From Rhodopseudomonas palustris (lineage in GTDB: Bacteria > Pseudomonadota > Alphaproteobacteria > Rhizobiales > Xanthobacteraceae), in the NCBI RefSeq assembly GCF_003031265.1, contig NZ_CP019966.1:2108001-2172000 (forward strand): 64,000 nucleotides of DNA, in the 5' to 3' direction. Below, one piece after another: positions 46,666 through 55,947 of the stretch. The notes below the pieces were generated by a model that searched no databases, was not told the origin of the DNA, and saw only the letters and a program-made list of their open reading frames with translations. Position numbers and translations under genes: made by a program. The stretch's first letter is position 1, and every line of letters starts with the position of its first letter.

Positions 46666-47859
46666 ATGTCCCGCGTGCCTCGCTCGTTTGTCGTCGTTGT
46701 CGCGCTGGCGTCGAGCTGCTTGCTCGCCGCCTGTGCAAGCCTGCCGCGCCAGCCCTACACGGCCGCCGAAGCCGCCAAGGCGCGCATCCTCGATCGCGAC
46801 GATCTGCGGCGCTACGCCGACGATCCGCCGTCCGCCTTTGTGGATGGTCGCCGGATTTCCGGACCGCAGACCTACCTCGCGCTGTCCGGCGGCGGCGCCG
46901 ACGGCGCCTATGGTGCGGGCGTGCTGGCGGGATGGACGGCAGCAGGGAGCCGGCCGTCGTTCTCGATCGTGTCGGGCGTCAGCACCGGCGCGCTGATCGC
47001 GCCATTCGCCTATATCGGCCCGCGCTACGACGACACGCTGCGGGAGCTCTACACCAGCGGCGTGGCTGAAAGCCTGCTGGAGGATCCAAACCCGTTCAAT
47101 GCGATCTTCGGCTCAGGCCTGTTCGGCAACAAGCGCCTGCGCGAACTGGTTGCCCGGTACATCGATGCCAATTTCATGGAGGAGGTGGCCGAGCAGTACG
47201 CCAAGGGGCGGAGGCTGTTCGTCGTCACCACCAATCTGGATTCGCAGCGCTCGGTGATCTGGGACATGGGCCGGATCGCCGCGCTGCGGACGCCGGAGAG
47301 TCTCAATCTGTTCAGGGATGTCGTCGCAGCCTCGGCCAGCATTCCGGCGGTGTTCCCGCCGATGCTGGTCAATGCCGAAGCCGATGGCGTCCGGTTCCAG
47401 GAGATGCATGTGGATGGCGGCGTGATGTCGCCGGTGCTGACCTTGCCGGAAGCGTATCTGATGCGTAGTGCCTCGTGGGACAAGTCGCTCAACCTGCAGC
47501 TCTACATCCTGATGAATAATACCATTGAACCGGAGTTCCAGCTGGTGCGCGATCGTGCGCTGGACATCGCCGCGCGCGCCTCGTCGTCGATGATCAAGGC
47601 GCAAACCCGGTCGATCCTCTACAGCACCTACGCGTTCGCCCGCCGCAACAAATACGGTTTCAATCTGTCCTATATCGAGAGCGACCGGCCGCCGTCGCCG
47701 CCCGGCTTCGACACCGCCTACATGCGTTCGCTGTATCAATACGGCTACGACCGCGCGCGCAGCGGCCATGTCTGGTCGAGCGCACCGCCGGCGGATGATT
47801 CCGCACCGGCGCCCGTTGCGGCCACCACCCCGGCGCGCCACGTCGCCGGTGTCCAATAA
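46666..47859 (+). CDS. Patatin-like phospholipase lipoprotein
   Basis: A 397-residue predicted lipoprotein (lipobox LAAC, C23) with a patatin fold. The oxyanion region is SGGGADGAYGAG, the nucleophile is S106 in GVSTG, and the dyad aspartate is D250 in VDGG. It would act on membrane lipids at the envelope. The C-terminal tail is proline/alanine-rich. Same strand as the RND operon but spaced by 31 bases from the small gene. Confidence 0.92.
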   Translation: MSRVPRSFVVVVALASSCLLAACASLPRQPYTAAEAAKARILDRDDLRRYADDPPSAFVDGRRISGPQTYLALSGGGADGAYGAGVLAGWTAAGSRPSFSIVSGVSTGALIAPFAYIGPRYDDTLRELYTSGVAESLLEDPNPFNAIFGSGLFGNKRLRELVARYIDANFMEEVAEQYAKGRRLFVVTTNLDSQRSVIWDMGRIAALRTPESLNLFRDVVAASASIPAVFPPMLVNAEADGVRFQEMHVDGGVMSPVLTLPEAYLMRSASWDKSLNLQLYILMNNTIEPEFQLVRDRALDIAARASSSMIKAQTRSILYSTYAFARRNKYGFNLSYIESDRPPSPPGFDTAYMRSLYQYGYDRARSGHVWSSAPPADDSAPAPVAATTPARHVAGVQ

Positions 47860-47878
47860 CGACGCGCTGTGAGCGCGG

Positions 47879-47906
47879 CGTCCACCGCTTTCGCGTGCGG
47901 TGGACG
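47879..47906 (+). other. Hairpin between patatin and PepSY genes
   Basis: cgtccaccgc and gcggtggacg, perfect 10-base arms, 8-base loop, no T run. It ends 12 bases before the PepSY start codon and could hide or set off its ribosome site. Confidence 0.4.
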
Positions 47907-47918
47907 AGTGAGGCGAAG

Positions 47919-48476
47919 ATGTCTGCAATCCGGTTCACGACGGCCCTGACGGCCGCGGTGCTGTTGTTTTGTCCGGCTTCGGCCGCGGTGTCCGATCGTG
48001 GCCACGAGCCGACGGTGCAGCCGCCGCCGGCGACGTCCACCGACGAGCCGACCGGTTCGGTGACGATCGCGCGCGGCAGTGGCGCCGACCTGATCCGGAT
48101 GGTGGAGAAGAAGCTGCCCGGCGTGCGGGTCTTCGATCTCAACCTCACCGACGAAGGCTCGGCGCCGTGGTTCGAGGTCAAGTCGTATCGGGGAGATCAG
48201 GTGTGGAGCACCATGATCGATGTGGCCACGCGCCGGATCGTTCGCTCCTCTGAGGCGAAACCTGCCTCCGATCTCGACGCCGAGACCCAGCGCGATCTCG
48301 GCGATTTCCGGCGGATCAAGATGAAGCTGTCCGAGGCGGTGGTGATCGCCGAGCAGCTTAGTGGCGGGCGCGCGATCAGCGCCGGGCTGCACCGCGGCGA
48401 TAACAAGCTGGTGTTCGTGGTCGTGGTGGTGGCGGACGGCGCGCTGAAAGAAGTCACCGTGGAGCCGGACAAGTAG
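47919..48476 (+). CDS. Secreted PepSY-domain protein
   Basis: 185 residues. Signal peptide at about 1-23 (ALTAAVLLFCPASA). The C-terminal 65 residues form a PepSY-type fold (LSEAVVIAEQLSGGRAISAG ... ALKEVTVEPDK), found in periplasmic peptidase inhibitors and sensor-associated proteins; an earlier repeat of the motif may lie at 60-115. Function unknown. It converges with the cyclase gene. Confidence 0.8.
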   Translation: MSAIRFTTALTAAVLLFCPASAAVSDRGHEPTVQPPPATSTDEPTGSVTIARGSGADLIRMVEKKLPGVRVFDLNLTDEGSAPWFEVKSYRGDQVWSTMIDVATRRIVRSSEAKPASDLDAETQRDLGDFRRIKMKLSEAVVIAEQLSGGRAISAGLHRGDNKLVFVVVVVADGALKEVTVEPDK

Positions 48477-48493
48477 CGCCGTCTCGCGGCGCT
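48475..48493. terminator. Short hairpin between convergent PepSY and cyclase genes
   Basis: agcgccg, five bases, cggcgct: 7-base stem starting in the PepSY stop codon, then a T-poor region. A possible bidirectional stop. Confidence 0.35.
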
Positions 48494-48501
48494 TGGCTGC
48501 T

Positions 48502-50490
48502 TCAGCTCTTGTCGAGATCCTCGACCACCTGCACCAGCGTCTGCTTGACCTCGGTGCGATCCGCCGTGACGGTGTCGATGAACAACCGCATCCCGGGCAG
48601 TTCCTTGCGGATCACGTCGGTCGATCCTGACGTCTTCAATCCGCGGACCTCATAGGCGCGCACCGGCTCGCTGAAGCCTTTCACCGTAAGGGCAGGACGC
48701 TCCTCGGCGTCGATCACATCGTTCACCAACGACCAAGTGACATGCGAGATCAGGATCGAGCCGGGCTCGCAGTTCTGCTCCAGGCGCGAGGTGAGGTTCA
48801 CGGCGCCGCCGACGATGGTGTAGTCCATCCGGTCCGGGCTGCCGAAATTGCCGACGGTGCAGAAGCCGGTGTTGATGCCGATGCGGATCCGGAACGGGCG
48901 CTCGGCGCCGGCGTCGATCCACTCCATCTCCAGCTGCTTCAACTTCTCCTGCATCTCGATCGCCATCATCACGCAGGCGACAGCGTCCTCCTTGACGCCG
49001 CGGCTCTCCGGATCGCCGAAGAACGCGAGCACGGCATCGCCGACATATTTGTCGATCGTTGCCCCGTGCTTGAGCGCGATCTGCGCCATCTCGGCGAGAT
49101 AGCGGTTGAGCATCGCGGTGAGGTCTTCCGACTCCAGCTTGTCGGTAGTGGCGGTGAAGTTGGCGATGTCGGACAGGAAGATCGTCAGCTTCTTGCGCTT
49201 GGAGGCGATCTCGGCGTCCTGATGGCCGCTGAAAATCGACGAGTAGACTTGCGGTGACAGATACTTCGACAGCGCGGCCGACAGCCCTTCAAGACTGCGG
49301 TTACGCGTCTCCAGTTCCTCGGTGCGCTGCTTCACCATCGAGTCGAGATATTCCTCGCGCGCGGCGACTTGTCCGGCCATGCCGGTGAACACCCGGGCCA
49401 ATTGGCCGAGCTCGTCGTGGCGGGTCGCGACGGGCGTCAGTGAATTCGGATCGAACTTCTGCGACTCCAGCGCGGCGGCGGCGCGGGTGATCTGGCGCAG
49501 CGGGGCCGCCTGATAGCGGGCGAGGCCGATCGACAGCAGGATGCCGAGCGCGGCGATCGCCGACGCGTTGACGGCCGCGATCTCGGCCTGGCTTTGCACC
49601 GTCGCCCAGACACGGTTCATCGGCAGGCGAACCAGCGCGGCACCGACGATCTCTTTCTGCTCGTTGCGCACCGGCGCGATCACGCTGAGGTTCTGGCGAC
49701 TCTCGACGTGCCGGGTCTGGCCGTCGGCGATCACCAGACGTACCGGGCCGAGTTCTTTCTCGTTGGGACCGTCGCGGCGATCGGCGCCGTACACGCCGGG
49801 GCCGACCAGCGCGTCGAGCTTGCGGTCGAACACCCACACCGCGTCGATGTCGCCGTCGGCCAGCAGATTTTCGACCGTGCGCGGCAGGCCGATCTTCATC
49901 GTCAGCTGCTGCAGGAATTTGGCACTGCGCCCGACCTGGATAATGCGCGGTTTGTCGATGCCGCCGACGCCGACATATTTGAAATGCTGGTTGTCGATGT
50001 CGCGCTTGCGGGCGTCCTGATTGACCACCTTCTTCTGGCCGGTGAGGAGATCGTGGAAGGCGTAGGCCTGCGGCTGCATCTGCGGCGAATTGCTGAAGGT
50101 GAAATTCACGTCCGGCAGGCTGTGCAGATAGGCGTGGCCTTTCTCGTCGGTGATCCAGATCTCGTCGAGAACGGTGTCGTCGGTGATCGACTTCAGCCGG
50201 CGATTGATCTCGGTCGGCGTCATGCCGGCGCGTTCGGCGGCCTCGACGAAATGGCCGAGCAGGGTGCCTTCGGCGGTCATCTCCTCGGCGATGATCCCCT
50301 CGACTTCGGTCGGGATCGACGCGGCGAGACTGGCGCTGCGCGCCAGCAGCCGCGCGACTTTCTCACCCGATGCTTCGGCTTCGGTGATGATCGCGCGCCG
50401 TGTGGTCCAGGTCAGCAAAGCGGCGGTTACGAGCGTGGCGCCGACCGTCAGCACCGTGACCAGCAGGACCAACCGTGTGGTAAATTTCAT
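48502..50490 (-). CDS. Class III adenylate cyclase with periplasmic sensor and HAMP
   Basis: 662 residues: helix at about 8-30, a long periplasmic sensor region (about 35-300), second helix near 315-335, HAMP, coiled coil (EEYLDSMVKQRTEELETRN), then the cyclase domain (about 440-640). Metal aspartates are in FLSDIANF and KYVGDAVLAFFG. The adenine-selecting lysine (IDKYVGD) and aspartate (RMDYTIVG), and the transition-state pair N/R (AVNLTSRLE), are all present, so it looks active and ATP-specific. MKFTT at 50490 is chosen as the start because the membrane helix begins there. Confidence 0.92.
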   Translation of the reverse strand: MKFTTRLVLLVTVLTVGATLVTAALLTWTTRRAIITEAEASGEKVARLLARSASLAASIPTEVEGIIAEEMTAEGTLLGHFVEAAERAGMTPTEINRRLKSITDDTVLDEIWITDEKGHAYLHSLPDVNFTFSNSPQMQPQAYAFHDLLTGQKKVVNQDARKRDIDNQHFKYVGVGGIDKPRIIQVGRSAKFLQQLTMKIGLPRTVENLLADGDIDAVWVFDRKLDALVGPGVYGADRRDGPNEKELGPVRLVIADGQTRHVESRQNLSVIAPVRNEQKEIVGAALVRLPMNRVWATVQSQAEIAAVNASAIAALGILLSIGLARYQAAPLRQITRAAAALESQKFDPNSLTPVATRHDELGQLARVFTGMAGQVAAREEYLDSMVKQRTEELETRNRSLEGLSAALSKYLSPQVYSSIFSGHQDAEIASKRKKLTIFLSDIANFTATTDKLESEDLTAMLNRYLAEMAQIALKHGATIDKYVGDAVLAFFGDPESRGVKEDAVACVMMAIEMQEKLKQLEMEWIDAGAERPFRIRIGINTGFCTVGNFGSPDRMDYTIVGGAVNLTSRLEQNCEPGSILISHVTWSLVNDVIDAEERPALTVKGFSEPVRAYEVRGLKTSGSTDVIRKELPGMRLFIDTVTADRTEVKQTLVQVVEDLDKS

Positions 50491-50770
50491 GAAAGAACCT
50501 GTGCTTGCCGCCGGCGATGTGTTCCCGCCAGCGGAGAGGCGCGCGACGCGCTGCAAACATCGCAAAACAGTCCGCGCGCTGCGACCGGCGGACTATCCAT
50601 GCGGACCGATGGCACTGTCAAATCGCCTCAGATGCGCCACCACGTCGCGCGCCGAGCACGCATGATGGTGCCGACCTCGTAGCAACTTCGCCGCGGGCCG
50701 GCATTGTGACCCGTCAATCCATCGGCGGCCTTTGAATCGAAGGCGAGGGATCGCAGGTCTCGACTGAAAC

Positions 50771-51403
50771 TCAGGTCGCTTTGTCGCTTGTCCGCGGCGC
50801 CGCGTAAGCAGCCAGGAACACCGGCACGGCACGGTCGACGCATTGATCGATCTCGCTGGCTGAGATGGCGTCGCCAAATTGCAGCGAGCGGCGATAAGCG
50901 ATCTCGGATTCAAGCAGCGCCAACAGGTGATGCGCTGCCACAGCCGGATTGGCGGCATGCAGGCGGCCAGCTTTGGTCGCGGCGTCGATATAGCGGGTGA
51001 ACGCCTCGACCGCTTTGCCAGGGCCCGCGTCGTAGAAAATCCGCCCGAGATTGCCGATCCGGCCGTGCGCCACCGCAAGGCGGTGGGCCGTGGTGGCGTC
51101 CTCGGCCAGCACGCGATGCAGTAGTTTCTTGCCGAACTCGTTAAGCACACGCTCCGGATCGTCGGTGGCGCGCGCCTCGAGATCTTCGTACATGCCGCGG
51201 ATCTGCTTGCCGGCGACGCGCAGCGCGACGTGCACGAACAGCTCTTCCTTGGACGGGAAGTAGCCATACAGCGTCGCCTTCGAGCCCCCGAGCCTGCTGG
51301 CGATTTCCGACATCGAGGCGCCGTCGAGGCCGCGTTCTTTGAACACCTCGACCGCGGTGTCGAGGATCGCGTCCCGCTTGGCTTCCGTCCGAACCCTGAC
51401 CAT
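50771..51403 (-). CDS. TetR-family regulator of the second RND operon
   Basis: A 210-residue repressor. Helix-turn-helix at about residues 28-56 (MSEIASRLGGSKATLYGYFPSKEELF). The C-terminal part matches the TetR_C_33/AefR-like group. GGAGAG precedes the ATG. Divergent from the adaptor/pump genes; two inverted copies of a 10-base element lie in the gap. Confidence 0.9.
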   Translation of the reverse strand: MVRVRTEAKRDAILDTAVEVFKERGLDGASMSEIASRLGGSKATLYGYFPSKEELFVHVALRVAGKQIRGMYEDLEARATDDPERVLNEFGKKLLHRVLAEDATTAHRLAVAHGRIGNLGRIFYDAGPGKAVEAFTRYIDAATKAGRLHAANPAVAAHHLLALLESEIAYRRSLQFGDAISASEIDQCVDRAVPVFLAAYAAPRTSDKAT

Positions 51404-51453
51404 CGCTCTCCGTCACCTCGCCAATTCGCCCGGCATCCTCCGCAATCATACTG

Positions 51454-51502
51454 AACGTACGGTCATATTGACAGTCCTGCGTCCGAATAATAACCGTACG
51501 TT
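51454..51502. promoter_or_regulatory. Paired TetR operator elements
   Basis: AACGTACGGT at 51454-51463 and its exact reverse complement ACCGTACGTT at 51493-51502, centres 39 bases apart (nearly four helical turns). Each half is itself nearly palindromic around CGTACG. They lie 51 bases from the regulator and 61 bases from the adaptor start. Confidence 0.75.
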
Positions 51503-51562
51503 TGGTTTTATTATGAGCCGGCCGACGGTGCTTCCGGCCCGGCTTGGAAAGACGAGACGGCG

Positions 51563-52681
51563 ATGAGAGAGATCGTGGGGTTTCGTGCCGCCATCATCGC
51601 GATGGCGCTGATCCTCGGAGCTTGCGACTCCGCAGCTCCCAAGCCCGATCATGGCGCCGCGGAGCCGACGAAACTGCCGCAGCCGGTGATGGTGGTGCCG
51701 GTGCGGTTCGAGGAGGGCGCCCGGACGCGGACCTTCGCCGCCACCATCCGCCCCAGCATCGAGAGCGACCTCGGCTTTCGGATCAGCGGCAAGGTGGCGC
51801 GGCGGCTGGTGCGGACCGGCGATTTCGTGCGCAGCGGCCAGCCGCTGCTGACGCTCGATACCAATGATCTCCGCCTGCAGCGCGAGCAAGCCGAAGCCGA
51901 AGTGAAGGCGGCGCAGTCCAACCTGATTCAGGCCGAGGCAGACGAAGGCCGCGCGACCGATCTGCAGAGCAAGGGTTGGATGGCGAACGCCGCGCTGCAG
52001 AAGGCGCACGCCACCGCCGAGGAGGCGCGCAGCCGGCTCGTCCGCGCGCAGCGTGCGCTCGATCTCGCCGGGCACGCGCTCGACTACGCGACGCTCGAAG
52101 CCGATGCGGACGGGGTGATCACCGCGACGCCGATCGAGCCGGGACAAGTCATCAGCGCCGGACAGGCCGCGGTCCGTCTGGCGCGGCTGTCGGAGCTGGA
52201 GGCGGTGGTCGCGCTGCCGGAGAGTTACGTCGAGCGGGTCGGTCGCGCCTCCGCCTCGCTGACGCTGTGGTCGCTGCCCGGCAAGAGCTACGAGGTCCGG
52301 CTGCGCGAACTATCCTTTGCGGCCGATCCGGCGACGCGGACCTTCGCGGCGCGCTTCGTCATCCCCGGCGCGGACGACAAGGTGCGGATCGGCATGAGCG
52401 CCACGCTGACGCTGCGCGAGCAGGACGAGCGGCGCTTCGCACGGCTGCCGCTGACGGCGATCTACAATCACGGCCGCGGCGCCGCGGTGTTCGTGGTCGC
52501 CGACGGCGGCGAATTGCGCGAGCGGCCGGTGACGATCGAGCGCTATGAGGATCGCGATGTGCTGGTGACCTCCGGCGTCAGCGACGGCGAAACCGTCGTC
52601 GCGCTCGGTGTCGAAAAGCTCGATCCGGCCTTGACGGTGCGGCCGATCTCCACGCTTTCGCTCAGCTCGGCGGGCAAGTGA
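51563..52681 (+). CDS. RND efflux periplasmic adaptor lipoprotein
   Basis: A 372-residue adaptor with signal MREIVGFRAAIIAMALILGA and the lipid cysteine at position 21 (lipobox ILGAC). Lipoyl halves are FRISGKVARRLVRTGDFVRSG and LEADADGVITATPIEPGQV, with a coiled-coil hairpin between. The stop overlaps the pump start (TGATG). It is the single adaptor for the second pump. Confidence 0.92.
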   Translation: MREIVGFRAAIIAMALILGACDSAAPKPDHGAAEPTKLPQPVMVVPVRFEEGARTRTFAATIRPSIESDLGFRISGKVARRLVRTGDFVRSGQPLLTLDTNDLRLQREQAEAEVKAAQSNLIQAEADEGRATDLQSKGWMANAALQKAHATAEEARSRLVRAQRALDLAGHALDYATLEADADGVITATPIEPGQVISAGQAAVRLARLSELEAVVALPESYVERVGRASASLTLWSLPGKSYEVRLRELSFAADPATRTFAARFVIPGADDKVRIGMSATLTLREQDERRFARLPLTAIYNHGRGAAVFVVADGGELRERPVTIERYEDRDVLVTSGVSDGETVVALGVEKLDPALTVRPISTLSLSSAGK

Positions 52682-55600
52682 TGCAGCGGCCCAATCTCTC
52701 CGCATGGGCGGTGGCGCATCCGTCCTTGATGCTGTTTCTGATCCTGATGATCAGTGTCGCCGGTCTGCTGTCGTATCAGCGTCTCGGCCGCGCCGAGGAT
52801 CCGTCCTACACCATCAAGGTCGCGGTGGTGACGGCGACATGGCCCGGCGCGACGGCCGAAGAGATGCAGCTTCAGGTCGCGGACCGGATCGAGAAGAAGC
52901 TGCAGGAACTACCCTGGTTCGACAAGGTCACGACCTATTCGAAGCCCGGCTTCACCGCGGCGCAGATGGAGTTTCGCGACACCACGCCGCCGGCGCAAAC
53001 CCCTTGGCTGTTCTATCTGATCCGCAAGAAGATGGCCGACGTGAAGCCGGACCTGCCCGACGGGGTGGCCGGGCCGGAGGTCAACGACGAATACGGCGAC
53101 GTCGACTCGATCGTCTACACGCTGCGCTCCGACAGCGCCGACTACGCGGTGCTGAAGCGGATGGCGGAGCAGGTGCGGCAGCGGCTGCTGAAAGTGCCGA
53201 ACGTCTCCAAGGTGACGATCTATGGCACCCAGGACGAGCGCATCTTCGTCGATTTCGACCACGTCAAGCTCGCCAATCTCGGCATCGCGCCGCGCACGAT
53301 CTTCGACAGCCTCGCCAAGCAGAACGATCTTGCGCCGGTCGGCATGGTGCAGACCCAGTCGACCCGGATTCCGCTGCGCGTCTCCGGTGCGTTCGACGGC
53401 GTTCGCGCGGTGGAAGAAACCCCGATCGCCTCCAACGGCACGGTGATCAGGCTCGGCGACATCGCCACCGTGTCGCGCGGCTTCATCGATCCGCCGCAGT
53501 TTCTGGTCCGGCAGCGCGGCGTTCCGGCGCTGGCGATCGGCATCGTGATGCGCAAAGGCGCCAACATCCTGGAGCTCGGTGCGGACGTCGAAGCGTCGAT
53601 GGCCGAGGTCGAACGCGCCACGCCGGTCGGCGTCACCTTCGAGCGGATCGCTAATCAGCCCGCGGTCGTCCGCGATGCGGTCGGCGACTTCATGCGTTCG
53701 TTCGTCGAGGCGCTGGCGATCGTGTTGTTCGTCAGTTTCGTATCGCTCGGCTGGCGCGTCGGCATCGTGGTCGCGACCTCGGTGCCGCTGGTGCTCGGCA
53801 TCGTGTTCACGCTGATGTTGACGATGGGCATCGATCTGCACCGGATTTCGCTCGGCGCGCTGATCATCGCGCTCGGCCTGCTCGTCGACGACGCCATCAT
53901 TGCGGTCGAGATGATGGTGGTGAAGATGGAGCAGGGCTTCGATCGGGCGCGCGCCGCCTCGTTCGCCTGGGAATCCACCGCATTTCCGATGCTCACCGGC
54001 ACGCTGGTCACCGCGGCGGGCTTTTTGCCAGTCGGCATGGCGGCGAGCGGCACCGGCGAATATGCCGGCAGCATTTTCTGGGTGGTCGGCATTGCGCTGC
54101 TGGCGTCGTGGGCTGTGGCGGTGATCCTGACGCCGTATCTCGGTTTCGTTTTGCTGCCGCACTCGCTGAGCACCGGGACCGCGCACGCGGTCTATGACAA
54201 CGGCCTGTATCGCCGCTTTCGCAGCGTCGTCACCTGGTGCATCCATCACCGCCTGATTGTGATCGGTATCACCATCGCGGCGTTCGCGATCTCGATCGTC
54301 GGCTTCGGCAAGATCCAGCGGCAGTTCTTCCCGACCTCCGATCGCACCGAGCTGTTTGTCGAATTGCGGCTGCCGGGCGGCAGCGGGATCGAGGCGACGC
54401 TCGCCAATGCCCAGCAAGCCGAAGCGCTGGTCGCAGGTGATGACGACGTCGTCACCTGGAGCACCTATGTGGGCAAAGGCCCGCCGCGCTTCCTGCTCAA
54501 CGTCAATCCCGAACTGCCGAACGAGTCCTACGGCGAACTCGTCATCGTCACCAAGGACAGCGCCGCGCGCGAGCGGGTGAAGCGCAAGATCGAGCAGGCC
54601 GTCGCCGATGGCGCGATCGCCGGCGCGCGGGTGCGGGTGAAGCGGCTGGCCTATGGTCCGCCGATCAAGTTTCCGGTGCAGTTTCGGGTGATCGGCGAGG
54701 ACCCCAACACGGTGCGGTCGATCGCCTACCAGGTCCGCGACATCATGCGCGGCAATCCGAACGTGATCGAGCCACAGCTCGATTGGAACGAGCAGATGCC
54801 CTCGGTGCGTTTGGTGGTCGATCAGGATCGGGCGCGGGCGCTCGGGCTCGATCCGCAGACGATCTCGCAGACCTTGCAGATGCTGATGACGGGCGCGCCG
54901 GTGACCACCGTGCGTGACCGGACCGAGAAGGTCGTGGTGGTGGCGCGGGCGATCGCGGCGCAGCGCAACGATCTCGGCGCCATCGACGATCTCACCGTGC
55001 TGTCGCGCAATGGCGTGCCGGTGCCGCTGTCGCAGATCGCCGAGATCCGCGAAGGCCACGAGGAGGCGATCCAGTGGCGGCGCGACCGCGACATGGCGAT
55101 CACCGTGCGCAGCGATGTGCGGGATGGCGTGCAGGCGCCGTTCGTCTCGTCGGTGGTGTGGGGCGCGCTGGCCGATCTGCGCCAGCACCTGCCGGCCGGT
55201 TACCGGATCGAACTCGGCGGGGCGATCGAGGATTCGTCGAAAGCCAACGGTGCGTTGTTCGCGGTGGTGCCGGCCATGCTGGTGGTGATGCTGACGGTGC
55301 TGATGCTCCAGTTGCAGAGCTTCGCCAAGCTGGTGCTGGTGTTGCTGACAGCGCCGCTCGGCCTGATCGGCGCCTGCGCCGGGCTATTGCTATTCGGCAA
55401 GCCGTTCGGCTTCGTGGCGCTGCTCGGACTGATCGCGCTCGCCGGCATGATCATCCGCAATTCGGTGATCCTGGTCGACCAGATCGAGCAGGACATCGCG
55501 GCGGGGCATCCGCGCGAGGAGGCGATCGTCGGCGCCACCGTCCGCCGCGCGCGGCCGGTAGTCCTGACCGCACTCAGTGCCGTGCTGGCGATGATCCCGC

Positions 55601-55836
55601 TGACGCGGTCGAGCTTCTGGGGCCCGATGGCGGTCGCGATCATGGGCGGATTGCTGGTCGCCACCGTGCTGACGCTGCTGTTCCTGCCGGCGCTGTACGC
55701 GGCGTGGTTCTGCCGCGATCCGGCCTCGACATCATCGCTGCGGCAACGCCTCGGCGGGCTCCTGGAGGCGGCTCGCGCCCGGTTCAGCTCATCGCTCCCG
55801 GCGATCCTGCGCCGGCGCGCGGAATCTGGACGCTGA
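52681..55836 (+). CDS. RND-family efflux permease
   Basis: A 1051-residue pump closely resembling the one at 43301, starting NLSAWAVAHPSLMLF with GRAEDPSYTIK and carrying the relay pair in LGLLVDDAIIAVEMM. Twelve helices and two periplasmic loops are present. A GTG three bases earlier is a possible alternative start. No outer-membrane factor gene follows; the next gene, dusA, is unrelated and 111 bases away. Confidence 0.95.
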   Translation: MQRPNLSAWAVAHPSLMLFLILMISVAGLLSYQRLGRAEDPSYTIKVAVVTATWPGATAEEMQLQVADRIEKKLQELPWFDKVTTYSKPGFTAAQMEFRDTTPPAQTPWLFYLIRKKMADVKPDLPDGVAGPEVNDEYGDVDSIVYTLRSDSADYAVLKRMAEQVRQRLLKVPNVSKVTIYGTQDERIFVDFDHVKLANLGIAPRTIFDSLAKQNDLAPVGMVQTQSTRIPLRVSGAFDGVRAVEETPIASNGTVIRLGDIATVSRGFIDPPQFLVRQRGVPALAIGIVMRKGANILELGADVEASMAEVERATPVGVTFERIANQPAVVRDAVGDFMRSFVEALAIVLFVSFVSLGWRVGIVVATSVPLVLGIVFTLMLTMGIDLHRISLGALIIALGLLVDDAIIAVEMMVVKMEQGFDRARAASFAWESTAFPMLTGTLVTAAGFLPVGMAASGTGEYAGSIFWVVGIALLASWAVAVILTPYLGFVLLPHSLSTGTAHAVYDNGLYRRFRSVVTWCIHHRLIVIGITIAAFAISIVGFGKIQRQFFPTSDRTELFVELRLPGGSGIEATLANAQQAEALVAGDDDVVTWSTYVGKGPPRFLLNVNPELPNESYGELVIVTKDSAARERVKRKIEQAVADGAIAGARVRVKRLAYGPPIKFPVQFRVIGEDPNTVRSIAYQVRDIMRGNPNVIEPQLDWNEQMPSVRLVVDQDRARALGLDPQTISQTLQMLMTGAPVTTVRDRTEKVVVVARAIAAQRNDLGAIDDLTVLSRNGVPVPLSQIAEIREGHEEAIQWRRDRDMAITVRSDVRDGVQAPFVSSVVWGALADLRQHLPAGYRIELGGAIEDSSKANGALFAVVPAMLVVMLTVLMLQLQSFAKLVLVLLTAPLGLIGACAGLLLFGKPFGFVALLGLIALAGMIIRNSVILVDQIEQDIAAGHPREEAIVGATVRRARPVVLTALSAVLAMIPLTRSSFWGPMAVAIMGGLLVATVLTLLFLPALYAAWFCRDPASTSSLRQRLGGLLEAARARFSSSLPAILRRRAESGR

Positions 55837-55947
55837 CTGCTCTCCGCCGCGCGGGGAGGGCGGGTGCCAGAACGGGCTGGAAAACGCCGGATTCCCGGGC
55901 TACCAGCAGCCTTGACGCCGCCCGCCAATCCGCCGACATACTGAATT

